Assembly: GCF_954871325.1 (NCBI RefSeq)
Contig: NC_088776.1
Coordinates: 57,994,954-58,058,953 of the forward strand
DNA length: 64,000 nucleotides
Reading direction: 5' to 3'
From: Gordionus sp. m RMFG-2023
Lineage: Eukaryota > Nematomorpha > Gordioida > Chordodea > Parachordodidae
The notes beneath the pieces are model-generated. The model was not told the DNA's origin. It saw only the letters and a list, made by a program, of their open reading frames with translations, and did no database searches. Both the position numbers and the translations under genes were made by a program. Positions 49,698 to 61,189 of this stretch are shown piece by piece (within the stretch, counting starts at the first letter, position 1; every line of letters begins with the position of its first letter).

Positions 49698-50778
49698 ATG
49701 GTTATTATATATACGAGTAGTAAGGTACATAATATTTTTAAGTGATAAAATGAGATGCTAATATATTTCTTGTAATTTTAATTTATAATAAAATTCTTAA
49801 ATCTTTGAAGTTACTAGTTAGGATAAAAGTTACTTGGCACATCATACAATGATATTTATACCTTGTTTTTTTTTTCGAGAATAAATTTTATGCGATATCT
49901 CATGAAAGAAAATACATACCATTGTACAGAGAAATAACTTTGTATATATTATCTGCACCAATATCTTTTATATCAATCTCTATCGATGACATTTTAAATT
50001 ATATTGGAAACTAGATTGTGTAGATTTCTAAATATTAATTTAAAGGATTAAGATTTTAGAATTAATTATAAATATATCTTAATAATTTTTATATTATTTA
50101 TTATTTAAAATCTCTCGTTTTAAGCCTATTTAGCAAGAAAAATATTGACTAATCCTGAAATTACGATAATAGATATCTATATCTTTATATAATCTATGAG
50201 AAAAATTGCTCTCATAATATTCTTCTTAATAAAATAGTGAATAATTAACGCCTGAAAAAAAGTATAGCGCTTTATAACATGGTTCAAAGTTAATCCCAGT
50301 ATCAATTTTAATGTGTAATTTTTCTCAAGTGTTCAAAATTCTAAATCTTAATATCAAAAACTATTTTAGTTATCAATTTAAAGTCAAATAATATTAAAAC
50401 ACTAATATTCTCCAGTATTCATAGAAAACAACAGCCTGAAACAAGAATACTAAGCTCAAAACATCTTAAATATTTGATGCATTTATAGTTTAAATATTTT
50501 TATTTAAATTATATATATTTATTAATGTACAAAAAATTTAATTTAACAATATATATAGATATAAAAATTATGTATAAAATTTATTATTCATGATATTGAT
50601 ATCCCATGAATTTAAACATAAACACTGTTTAAGTGTTTCGGAGGCCATGCGATTTCTTTTCTTTGTTACGGTGTCCACCCCTCTTGAGAAGACACGCTCG
50701 CTCTCAACGGATGTACTTTGCTGCGACAAAAAATCTTTAGCCATCATGCAAAGGTACGGAAAACGCTCAGAATTACAG
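49688..50778 (-). repeat. Left inverted arm with copy of the transposase 3' exon
   Basis: Reverse complement of 56542-57736. It contains the last ~70 codons of the hAT transposase in antisense (about 50581-50778, including the SVESERVFS block when read on minus), its 3' flank, and the degenerate first satellite unit. It lacks a segment of about 105 bases present on the right (about 57525-57630), so the arms are diverged and not an exact copy. Identity stops abruptly at 50778. Confidence 0.93.
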
Positions 50779-52119
50779 TACGACTTAAAAAAACTCTACT
50801 TAACACTACATTTATGAAAAATATGGCTCGCCTAAATTATTAAATTATATTTAAAAAAATTCATATTTTAATTGAAAAAATGCATCCGGAATCGCAAATA
50901 CTTATTTAAAAAATTTATTGTTTTATTAGTTTGAAAATTCCATATGGAAGTGAAGTGACTATTTAAATTCTAAAATTATAAAAGATATTTTATTTTACTT
51001 TTAGTGATGCCAGCTAGACGGCAAATTTGTTGAGATTTTTTCTTTTCTTCATTGTTAGGGATAGGGATATGATTAATAATCATTTTTTTTAACTTTCCAA
51101 ATTTTTTTTAACTTTCCAAATTTTTTTTTATTATTTTTAGGGGTATAAATCTAAATTTTTTTATTTTATTCATTTTTTGTTTTTAAAATTATAATTTAAT
51201 ATTATTAACATAAATTTTATTAATAAAAGTTGTCCAATTTAAATCATTTCTTAAATATTATTTTTATATAAAACTTTTCTTAGTGTGATGTCACAAAGTT
51301 CAAGTTCTACGCCAGCAAGGTCAACTCAAGATGATAGAGAAAATCAAGTAAATCAATAACCATAAACCTTTATGATATTATTTCGATTTTATGCAATTAT
51401 AACCTTTATTTTAATATATTTATAATTTTAGTTGGACCTTTTTCGGATTCACTAATAGAACAGGATTTAAATTCTTCTGCGATTAATAATAGTTTCAATA
51501 TTAAATCAAATTATAATTATAGTCCAAATAAATCACACAAAAAATGCAATCATTGCGAAAAAATATTCCACTACCGCTACAAGTTTAATAAATTTTTGTT
51601 TTTATATAGTTACATTAAATTAAATTTTCAAATTTAAAAAGAAATTATTCCTTATGATGGCAGTAATGTTTTTTAATATTTAAAAAAACATAAAATATTT
51701 CGGGGTTTTTAGGATTTTAATGTTGGTCTAGAATTGTTTTGTTTTCCTCCAGTTTTTAAATATTTTTAAGCTAAAAGTGGATAATAACTTATTTATTTTC
51801 AATATATAAAAAAATAAAAACTAAATTAAAAAAATTTTAATTTTTATGACGGTACAGCTCTGTCAATTTTGCGATATTTGCTTATAAAGATTTAATTATT
51901 ACTTCATAATGGCCTATTTTATCTTATTTAAGTGCTAAATTTACCTATCTTTTTATTTTTTACTCTAATTCTTTATTATTTTAAATCTAATTAAAATATA
52001 GAAAATATATTCAATATATAAACCTGGCTATATTTTTCAAAAAAGGTAATAATTTATACTTAATATTAATTATTTAGAATATTAAGTTAGGTTACTATTT
52101 TTTTGGAGGGGCTCATTAT

Positions 52120-52200
52120 TATGTTGTTCAAACGTCGCGACCCCGACCCAGAGTTTGGGTCGTTTTTTTGACTCGGACTTCTTTTTATATTGAATTTTTT
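52120..52200. repeat. Fragment of the GGGTCG repeat family
   Basis: TATGTTGTTCAAACGTCGCG then CCCCGACCCAGAGTTTGGGTCG, GTTTTTTTGACTCGG. It resembles the GGGTCG-rich array at 60.6-61.2 kb and starts with a MITE-family-1-like TATGTTGTT terminus. Confidence 0.55.
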
Positions 52201-52734
52201 TGTTATTTTTTTAAATGTTTTTTATGTTATTTTTTTTTGATATATTATTGTTCTTTTGTGATTGGTTAATTTATTTTATTTTTAAAATAATATACATATA
52301 TTTTTTTATTTAGGATATTTTTAAATAATATTTTTATAAATTTTATATCAATATAAATACAGTTCTATTTATAATAGATTTTTATAGCTAATAATAGGTA
52401 TTACAAATATTTAATTTACAATATACGGCTAGCCCGGCCCGGATTTTTTTAAAATATATTATATTTATAATAGATTTTTAGCTAATAAAAGCGATTTAAA
52501 ATATTTAATTTGATATATATGGCCGGCCCTGTTCGGATATTTTTTTATAAATAATTTTAGGCCCAGCCCGGCGGTATATATAAAAAAATTAAAATACGAT
52601 CTAGCCCTCTGATATATTTTATTTATTAATTTCTGATTGTAACTTAGCTTATTAACAACAAAATAGGTATCTTAGTATTATTTAATACTTCTTTGTAGGG
52701 TCATTGTCAAATCAATCACTTTTCGGCCGACCCC

Positions 52735-52897
52735 TTTCGATTTCTTAAAAATGGCCAAATTAGGATTTTAGCAAAATAATAAGTAAGCCTCGAGATTTGG
52801 TAAAATAAAAACCTATCTGTCATCTATAAAATCTCCATGATTACATAATATTATTCAGGTCTTTTTAAAAATCGATCAAATCGGGCTTAACATTAAT
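52735..52897. mobile_element. MITE family 1 partial copy
   Basis: CCTCGAGATTTGGTAAAATA, TTACATAATATTATTCAGG and the end CGGGCTTAACATTAATG match the family; diverged. Lies in the large transposase intron. Confidence 0.5.
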
Positions 52898-53023
52898 GAT
52901 AGGCAATATATCAGTATTAAAATTTTTATTAGTTAGTGCATTATGCATCAACATTCAAATGTTTGAATAATCGAAAGGAGGCAGGGTTTAGAATATAGTT
53001 TCTTTTGATTTATTTAATAATAT

Positions 53024-54970
53024 ATATGTCGTATTGGGGAATCATGTGGGATTCGGAATCCCAACGTGGGGATTCAAGATCTTGAATCCCCACGTTTTAT
53101 TTGGGATCTTTTTTTGCGGCTGGCACCATATAATTAAAAAACCAAAATAAGGGATTTAATAAGAGAATTTTAAAAAAAAGTAAATAGTATAAAATTAAGA
53201 AATATAATGAATGAAAAGGGATGAGGTTAAGGCTTTTTTGTTTTAAAAAATATATTTACAAAAAATCCGAATTATTGCAACATTTAAGCAGGGACCCGAA
53301 CCGTTATTTATAACGGTTCAGTTTGGTTACGGTTCAGTATATAAAAAATTATAATAGTTATGTTTTGGTTACGGTGCTTGAGAAGGAATTTATATAAAGG
53401 TTCCGTTCGGTTCAGCTAATTATAAAGGTTCATTACGGTTAGAAATTTTTTTTTATTGAAGCAACACCATCTTTTAATTTATTTTTATTATAAGCATTTA
53501 TGAATTATATATAAAAAAAATATATAAGATTCAAAATAACTCATTTTTAAATATTTATTTGAACATATAAGCTATATATTTTCAAGTATAAATAGATTCC
53601 TTTTTGTTCGTAGTGACGATAACACAAAAAGCCCTTTCTACAGAAATTTGTGTTGCTGGAACCTCCTGGTTCAGATATTTATAACAAAAATAAATTTTTT
53701 TTAAAAAAATATTTAAGGGGATTCGGAATCTTTTTTAAAAAAAAACAATTAAATTATATTTTCACCAGAAAATTTTATTTTTTAGAGATAATTAATATTG
53801 TATTACTTTTATGCTTTAAATCATTAAATACTCGAAGGCAATATTTTGTTTCACGCCCGAAAATTCACGGTGTTTTTAAATTTTTCAAAACTTTAATGCT
53901 ATAATTTTTTCACTTTATTGAATTTATTCTATTTATTTCATTAATTCCATAATCCATAATAACAAAAAATAAATACATATTATAAATCCAAATTTTTACT
54001 TAGAAAAAGAAGAATGTCTATTTTTTTTATTTCAATTGTGTACGCCTTTCCTCTAATAGGCGATTGGCTACAGAAAAATAGCCTTTCACTAGAAACCGAA
54101 TTTGCCTGGGCTGACAAAATTTTACTCTCTAATTTTCTCAAAAAAGGAAATAAATTTTCCTGCTTCCAAAACTTCTAAATATTGCCATTGTTATTTGTTT
54201 TATTTTTTAAAATTTTATTTTGATAATATTGATATTGTTATAATTTAAAAAAATATGATAAAACACTAAAATATTAAAACTATATAAAAATATGTAAAAA
54301 AAAAAATAAAAATATATATTGGTCCTTAGCTTTTTTTAAAAAAAAACATTTTGATAATCTCAACTTAAAATTTGTTCGTTGTTATAAATAATTAAGTTTT
54401 AACAATCTCTAAATGAGTCTGACCTTATTTGTCTCAACCTAAAGATACATAGTATTTTTCCTTATTCATATTTGATATTTTAGAACGGCTAACTCAATAT
54501 TACATCCAGAAAAATAAACCATTATAATTTTTTATATACTGAACCGTTATAAATGTTTGGATCCCTGCTTAAATGTTCAATGAAATGCCATATTGCATTG
54601 AATAATTGTTGCAATAATTCGGATTTTTTATAAATATATTTTTTAATATTTTCTAAAACAAAAATGTCTTAACCTCATCCCTTTTCATTCATTATATGCC
54701 TTAATTTTATACTATTTACTTTTTTTTAAATTCCCTTTTTAAATCCCTTATTTTGGCCTTTTAATTATGTGGTGCCAGCCGTAAAAAAGAGAAGAAAAGG
54801 TAATTATATTATTTTATTTTTTATGCATGGGGATTCGGAAAATTTTTTAAATATTTTTATAAAAATATTTAAACAAAAAGATCCCGAATAAAATGTGGGG
54901 ATTCAAGATCTTGAATCCCAACGTTGGGATTCCGAATCTCACATGATTCCATATCCCAAATACGACATAT
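53024..54970. mobile_element. Palindromic element with ~280-bp inverted ends, in the transposase intron
   Basis: Left end ATATGTCGTATTGGGGAATC and right end its complement. The ends share GGATTCAAGATCTTGAATCC, GGTGCCAGCC/GGCTGGCACC, AACCTCATCCC and the AATCCGAATTATTGCAA segment next to the centre. A 30-base insertion and other indels distinguish the arms. Without the inner insert it is roughly 0.65 kb, a MITE or foldback type. The direct repeat TTTATTTAATAATATAT lies on both sides. Confidence 0.85.
53289..54567 (-). mobile_element. Decayed hAT copy nested in the palindromic element
   Basis: Termini CAGGGACCCGAACCG...TATAACGGTTCAG on the left and the complement of CAGGGATCCAAACATTTATAACG on the right. 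Minus-strand transposase scraps: LSAQANSVSSERLFSVANRL (about 54050-54130), followed by LEERRTQLK, and VPATQISVERAFCVI (about 53600-53660). Both are versions of the hAT C-terminal dimerisation block. A third transposase lineage in this window, clearly dead. Confidence 0.75.
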
Positions 54971-56541
54971 ATAATATATATAATTTATTTAATAATATAT
55001 ATAATTTATTTTAGCCAATTTGCGCAAACATCTTTTAACCAAACATCCTGAAGTAATCAATGATTCGCCACCTTTGCCTGATTCTATTATAGGGCAAGAA
55101 AACTTACAACAGACGATAATTTTCATTTAAATAAATTAATACTCAAATATATCATCAATGAAAATATTTCATTTAGAACGTATGATAGTAAAAATTTTAA
55201 AGACATCTTTACATATTTAAACAAAACCTCCAAAGTTTGGTGCAGGCAAACTGCTATGAAATATTTAAACAATATATATAACGAGGCTAAAACAAATATT
55301 ATGAATTCCTTCCATAATTATAAAAATAAGATGGCAATAACAACAGACATATGGACCAGCAATAATTTAATAAGTTATTGCGCCATAACGGTCCATTATA
55401 TAAATGATAAATGGAATATAACTAATGCCTTATTATCAATTACGGAATTTGCCCACCCTCACACGGGTGAAGATATTAAAGAATTATTATTATCAATAAT
55501 GACAGAGTACAAAATAATAGATAAAATATCATCCATTACCCATGATAATGGATCGAACATGCTTTCGGCGGGAAAGCTCATAATTCCTTTAATTCGTGAG
55601 ACATATAACCAAAATTTTAACACAATTAGATGTCTTGCCCACATTATTAATTTGATTGTACAAGAAGGACTGCCAACAATCTCAACAGATTTAGAAAAAG
55701 TTGAGATGTTGGTGAAAAAAATTCATAAAAGTCCTTCCTTGATGCAGGATTTTGTTGATATTTGTAATTGCAAAATTCCATTAGATGTGTCAACTAGGTG
55801 GAATTCAAAGTATCTCATGCTTAGTAAAATTAATAAGGTATTAATATTAATATTTAATTTTTTTACTGTTTGATTTATAGAATTTAGAAACTATTGTTAA
55901 AATGGGGAAAAGATGTATCAATGAAAATTTTTACATTAATACAGATGAGAGTAGAATGTTAAAAGATATAGAGGATTTTTTATATCCTTTTTATAAAATA
56001 ACGTGCGAGATAAGCACGAATACATCTACAATAGGGATGTATGCACTATATTTAGATACGATTCAAATATTACTGGTAACAAGTATTGAAACCAGTAATA
56101 ATAATGTTATAGTAGAATCGTCTAGATCTATGTTGGCTAAATGCCAAAAATATATCAATATTATGGACAATTTCGAAATATATGTGTGTAGTTTTCTTGA
56201 TCCACGTATCAAGAAAACATTCATACCTTTATGGATGAACAAAGAATGTTATTATGAAAAATTGATTGCTTTATATGGTAAATACCGGTGTAATATATCG
56301 TGAGAAATATCAGAAAAAGACGATAATTGTGAAATGATGTCAATAACTATCTTAAATAGTCTGAGAAGGTATATATTTAATATTCTATAACTATTTTAAA
56401 TTTTCTCAAAGTTGATATATTTAATTTTAATAATTTATTTTATATTTTTAGGAAAGCCTCGTTAGTTCCAATGAACGAGATCGCCGAATACCTAGCTGAT
56501 CCAGTAGTCTCAGCAACGACTACAGTGTTGGATTGGTGGAG

Positions 56542-57736
56542 CTGTAATTCTGAGCGTTTTCCGTACCTTTGCATGATGGCTAAAGATTTTTTGTCGCAGC
56601 AAAGTACATCCGTTGAGAGCGAGCGTGTCTTCTCAAGAGGGGTGGACACCGTAACAAAGAAAAGAAATCGCATGGCCTCCGAAACACTTAAACAGTGTTT
56701 ATGTTTAAATTCATGGGATATCAATATCATGAATAATAAATTTTATACATAATTTTTATATCTATATATATTGTTAAATTAAATTTTTTGTACATTAATA
56801 AATATATATAATTTAAATAAAAATATTTAAACTATAAATGTATCAAATATTTAAGATGTTTTGAGCTTAGTATTCTTGTTTCAGGCTGTTGTTTTTTATG
56901 AATACTGTAGAATATTAGTGTTTTAATATTATTTGACTTTAAATTGATAACTAAAATAGTTTTTGATATTAAGATTTAGAATTTTGAACACTTGAGAAAA
57001 ATTACACATTAAAATTGATACTGGGATTAACTTTGAACCATGTTATAAAGCGCTATACTTTTTTTCAGGCGTTAATTATTCACTATTTTATTAAGAAGAA
57101 TATTATGAGAGCAATTTTTCTCATAGATTATATAAAGGTATAGATATCTATTATCGTAATTTCAGGATTAGTCAATATTTTTCTTGCTAAATAGGCTTAA
57201 AACGAGAGATTTTAAATAATAAATGCAATATAAAAATTATTAAGATATATTTATAATTAATTCTAAAATCTTAATCCTTTAAATTAATATTTAGAAATCT
57301 ACACAATCTAGTTTCCAATATAATTTAAAATGTCATCGATAGAGATTGATATAAAAGATATTGGTGCAGATAATATATACAAAGTTATTTCTCTGTACAA
57401 TGATATGTAATTTCCTTCATGAGATATCGCATAAAATTTATTCTCGAAAAAAAAACAAGGTATAAATATCATTGTAAGATGTGCCAAGTAAATTTTATCC
57501 TAACTAGAAACTTCAAAGAGGAAATATTTTAATATCCTTAAACTTAAAAATATAATATGAATAAAACATAGATGAGTTTATGTGATAGTTGATTTTCTGA
57601 CCCAGTCTATGACAATAACATATTTAAGAATTTTTTTATAAATTAAAATTACAAGAAATATATTAGCATCTCATTTTATCACTCAAAAATTATTATGTAC
57701 CTTACTACTCGTATATATAATAACATTTTTTGTCCC
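56542..57736 (+). repeat. Right inverted arm
   Basis: Contains the transposase 3' end (from the CTGTAATTCTGAGCG segment), its 3' flank and the start of the satellite. Complement of 49688-50778 except for a segment of about 105 bases (near 57525-57630) found only here. Confidence 0.93.
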
Positions 57737-60425
57737 TTATCTATGATACATCCTCACTGATATTTTAATTTAACATTTTTAGGATATATATCTTTAGTTA
57801 TTTGCTTTAAAAAAATTGGAATAAGTTTAAAAATAACGATTATGACAATTGTCACCTATCTATGATACATCCTCTTAAATTTTTAATTTAACATGTTTAG
57901 AATATATATTTTTAGCTATTTCCTTTAAAAAAAGTTCAAAAATAGCGATTATGACAATTGTCACCTATATGATACATCCTCACTGAATTTTTAATTTAAC
58001 ATGTTTAGAATATATATTTTTAGCTATTTCCTTTAAAAAAATTTGAAAAAATTCAAAAATAGCGATTATGACAATTGTCACCTATCTATGATACATCATC
58101 ACTGAATTTTTAATTTAATATGTTTAGAATATATATTTTTAGCTATTTACTTTAAAAAATTGAAAAAAGTTCAAAAATAACGATTATGACAATTGTCACC
58201 TATCTATGATACATCCTCACTGAATTTTTAATTTAACATGTTTAGAATATATAATTTTAGCTATTTCCTTTAAAAAAATTTGAAAAAGTTCAAAAATAGC
58301 GATTATGACAATTGTCACCTATCTATGATATATCTTCACTGAATTTTTAATTTAACATGTTTAGAATATATATTTTTAGATATTTCCTTTAAAAAAATTT
58401 GAAAAAGTTCAAAAATAGCGATTATGACAATTGTCACCTATATATGATACATCCTCACTGAATTTTTAATTTAACATGTTTAGAATATATATTTTTAGCT
58501 ATTTCCTTTAAAAATATTTGAAAAAATTCAAAAATAGCGATTATGACAATTGTCACCTATCTATGATACATCATCACTGAATTTTTAATTTAACATGTTT
58601 AAAATATATAATTTTAGCTATTTCCTTTAAAAAAATTTGAAAAAGTTCAAAAATAGGGATTATGACAATTGTCACCTATCTATGATACATCATCACTGAA
58701 TTTTTAATTTAATATGTTTAGAATATATATTTTTAGCTATTTACTTTAAAAAATTGAAAAAAGTTCAAAAATAACGATTATGACAATTGTCACCTATCTA
58801 TGATACATCCTCACTGAATTTTTAATTTAACATGTTTAGAATATATAATTTTAGCTATTTCCTTTAAAAAAATTTGAAAAAGTTCAAAAATAGCGATTAT
58901 GACAATTGTCACCTATCTATGATACATCATCACTGAATTTTTAATTTAACATGTTTAGTATATATATTTTCAGATATTTCCTTTAAAAAAAATTAAAAAA
59001 GTTCAAAAATAGCGATTATGACAATTGTCACCTATCTATGATATATCTTCACTGAATTTTTAATTTAACATGTTTAGAATATATATTTTTAGATATTTCC
59101 TTTAAAAAAATTTGAAAAAGTTCAAAAATAGCGATTATGACAATTGTCACCTATATATGACATATCCTCACTGAATTTTTAATTTAACATGTTTAGAATA
59201 TATATTTTTAGCTATTTCCTTTAAAAATATTTGAAAAAATTCAAAAATAGCGATTATGACAATTGTCACCTATCTATGATACATCATCACTGAATTTTTA
59301 ATTTAACATGTTTAAAATATATAATTTTAGCTATTTCCTTTAAAAAAATTTGAAAAAGTTCAAAAATAGCGATTATGACAATTGTCACCTATCTATGATA
59401 CATCATCACTGAATTTTTAATTTAACATGTTTAGAATATATATTTTTAGCTATTTCCTTTAAAAAATTTGAAAAAATTCAAAAATAGCGATTATGACAAT
59501 TGTCACCTATCTATGATACATCATCACTGAATTTTTAATTTAACATGTTTAAAATATATAATTTTAGCTATTTCCTTTAAAAAAATTTGAAAAAGTTCAA
59601 AAATAGCGATTATGACAATTGTCACCTATCTATGATACATCATCACTGAATTTTTAATTTAACATGTTTAGAATATATATTTTTAGATATTTCCTTTAAA
59701 AAAATTTGAAAAAGTTCAAAAATAGCGATTATGACAATTGTCACCTATATATGATACATCCTCACTGAATTTTTAATTTAACATGTTTAGAATATATATT
59801 TTTAGCTATTTCCTTTAAAAAAATTTGAAAAAGTTCAAAAATAGCGATTATGACAATTGTCACCTATATATGATACATCCTCACTGAATTTTTAATTTAA
59901 CATGTTTAGAATATATATTTTTAGCTATTTCCTTTAAAAAAATTGAAAAAAGTTCAAAAATAACGATTATGACAATTGTCTATGATACATCCTCACTGAA
60001 TTTTTAATTTAACATGTTTAGAATATATATTTTTAGCTATTTCCTTTAAAAAAATTTGAAAAAGTTCAAAAATAGCGATATGACAATTGTCACCTATCTA
60101 TGATACATCCTCACAAATTTTAAATTTAACATGTTTAGAATATATATTTTTAGCTATTTGCTTTAAAAATTTGAAAAAAGTTCAAAAATAACGATTATGA
60201 CAATTGTCACCTATCTATGATACATCCTCACTGAATTTTTAATTCAACATGTTTAGAATATATATTTTTAGCAATTTGCTTTAAAAAAACTCAAAAAAGT
60301 TCAAAAATGGCGATTATGACAATTGTCACCTATATATGGTACATCTTCACTGAAATTTTGATTTAACATGTCTACAATATATATTTTCATCTATTTCATT
60401 TAAAAAGTTCAAAAATAACCATCAT
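57726..60425 (-). repeat. Right satellite array, ~118-bp units
   Basis: About 22 units with TGACAATTGTCA plus degenerate edge units, reading GATTATGACAATTGTCACC, ATGATACATCCTCACTG, TTTAACATGTTTAGAATAT and GCTATTTCCTTTAAA. Unit length is 115-119 bases except for shortened ones at 57955 and 59968. Variants recur every five units (about 593 bp; for example the TTTACTTT variant at 58145 and 58740), so the array grew partly in blocks. Confidence 0.96.
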
Positions 60426-60589
60426 AACAAATGGCTCTTTTCTATGGTGCATCTTCACTTAAAAATTTTAAAAAATAACTATGATGAATAGTTAATCCAG
60501 AGCATTATAATTTAAAGAAGCTTTAAGTAACTTTCCCACCTATAATATTAATATATACTAAATGTTATTTGACTTTTGGTCAAAAAAAA

Positions 60590-61185
60590 TGATCTAGATA
60601 TTGGGTTAAGGGTGAAAAAAAGCAACCCTAACTTTAAGTCATCTTTAAAAAAAAAGATCCATATTTTATAAAACGACCCGATGTTTGAGTCTGAGTCAGA
60701 AAAACGACCCAAACTTTGAGTTGGAGTCGAAAAATACGATCTAAACTTCAAGTTTGAGTCAAAAAATACGATCTAAACTTCAAGTATGAGTCAAAAAATA
60801 CGACCCAAACTTCAAGTTTGAATCGAAAAATACGACCCAAACTTCAAGTTTGAGTAGAAAAATATGACCCAAACTTCAAGTTTGAGTCGAAAAATACGAC
60901 CCAAATTTCAAGTTTGAGTCGAAAAATACAACCCTAATTTTGAGTCGGAGTCGTAAAAAACGACCCATATTTTGGGTCGAGGTCGTTTTTTTCGGCTTGG
61001 ACTTGGGTCGGAGTCGAAAAAAACGACCCATATTTTGGGTCGAAGTCGTTTTTTTCGGCTTGAACTCGGGTCGAAGTCGTAAAAAACAACCAAAACTTTG
61101 AGTTAGAGTCGAAAAAAACGACCCAAAATTTGGGTGAGCTGCGTTCGAGCCGACTCGGCTAAGCCGATTAACAACACTACTTCTG
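60590..61185. repeat. 32-bp tandem array and GGGTCG-rich palindromes
   Basis: Units such as GAGTCGAAAAATACGACCCA + AACTTCAAGTTT repeat with a 32-base period (about 60720-60930). Then come longer, more GC-rich palindromic units with ACGACCCATATTTTGGGTCG (about 60957-61045). The block ends in GGCTAAGCCGATTAACAACACTA, a terminus like MITE family 1. Short minus-strand frames here are repeat translations. Confidence 0.85.
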
Positions 61186-61189
61186 ATAA

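Larger units (their letters stand above)
51288..56752 (+). mobile_element. hAT transposase gene with BED-like finger, spliced
   Basis: Segments: a possible first exon 51288-51347; 51432 to about 51585 with KCNHCEKIFHYRYK; 55015-55837; 55881-56368; 56452-56752 (TAA). The last two introns splice in phase. CNHC upstream and NLRKHLLTKH downstream of the large intron form a split BED-type zinc finger. Transposase marks: TTDIWTS and ITHDNGSNM (the two catalytic Asp), CLAHIINL, STRWNSKYLML, FLDPRIKK, and the C-terminal dimerisation block DFLSQQSTSVESERVFSRG with the catalytic Glu. Defects: a frame change near 55105, a TGA at 56301, and junction phases of the first two introns that do not fit. Thus it looks recently disabled or mis-modelled at its 5' part. 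About 560 aa in all, near the family norm. Confidence 0.9.

Noticed and set aside
50590-50817. Independent 75-codon gene
   Set aside because: It is the antisense of the transposase 3' exon in the left inverted arm.
53650-53904. 84-codon plus-strand frame
   Set aside because: It lies in a dead hAT copy whose recognisable transposase scraps are on the minus strand.
48922-60425. Regularly spaced repeats resembling a CRISPR array
   Set aside because: Units are head-to-tail ~118-bp satellites without unique spacers, in an animal-type genome.
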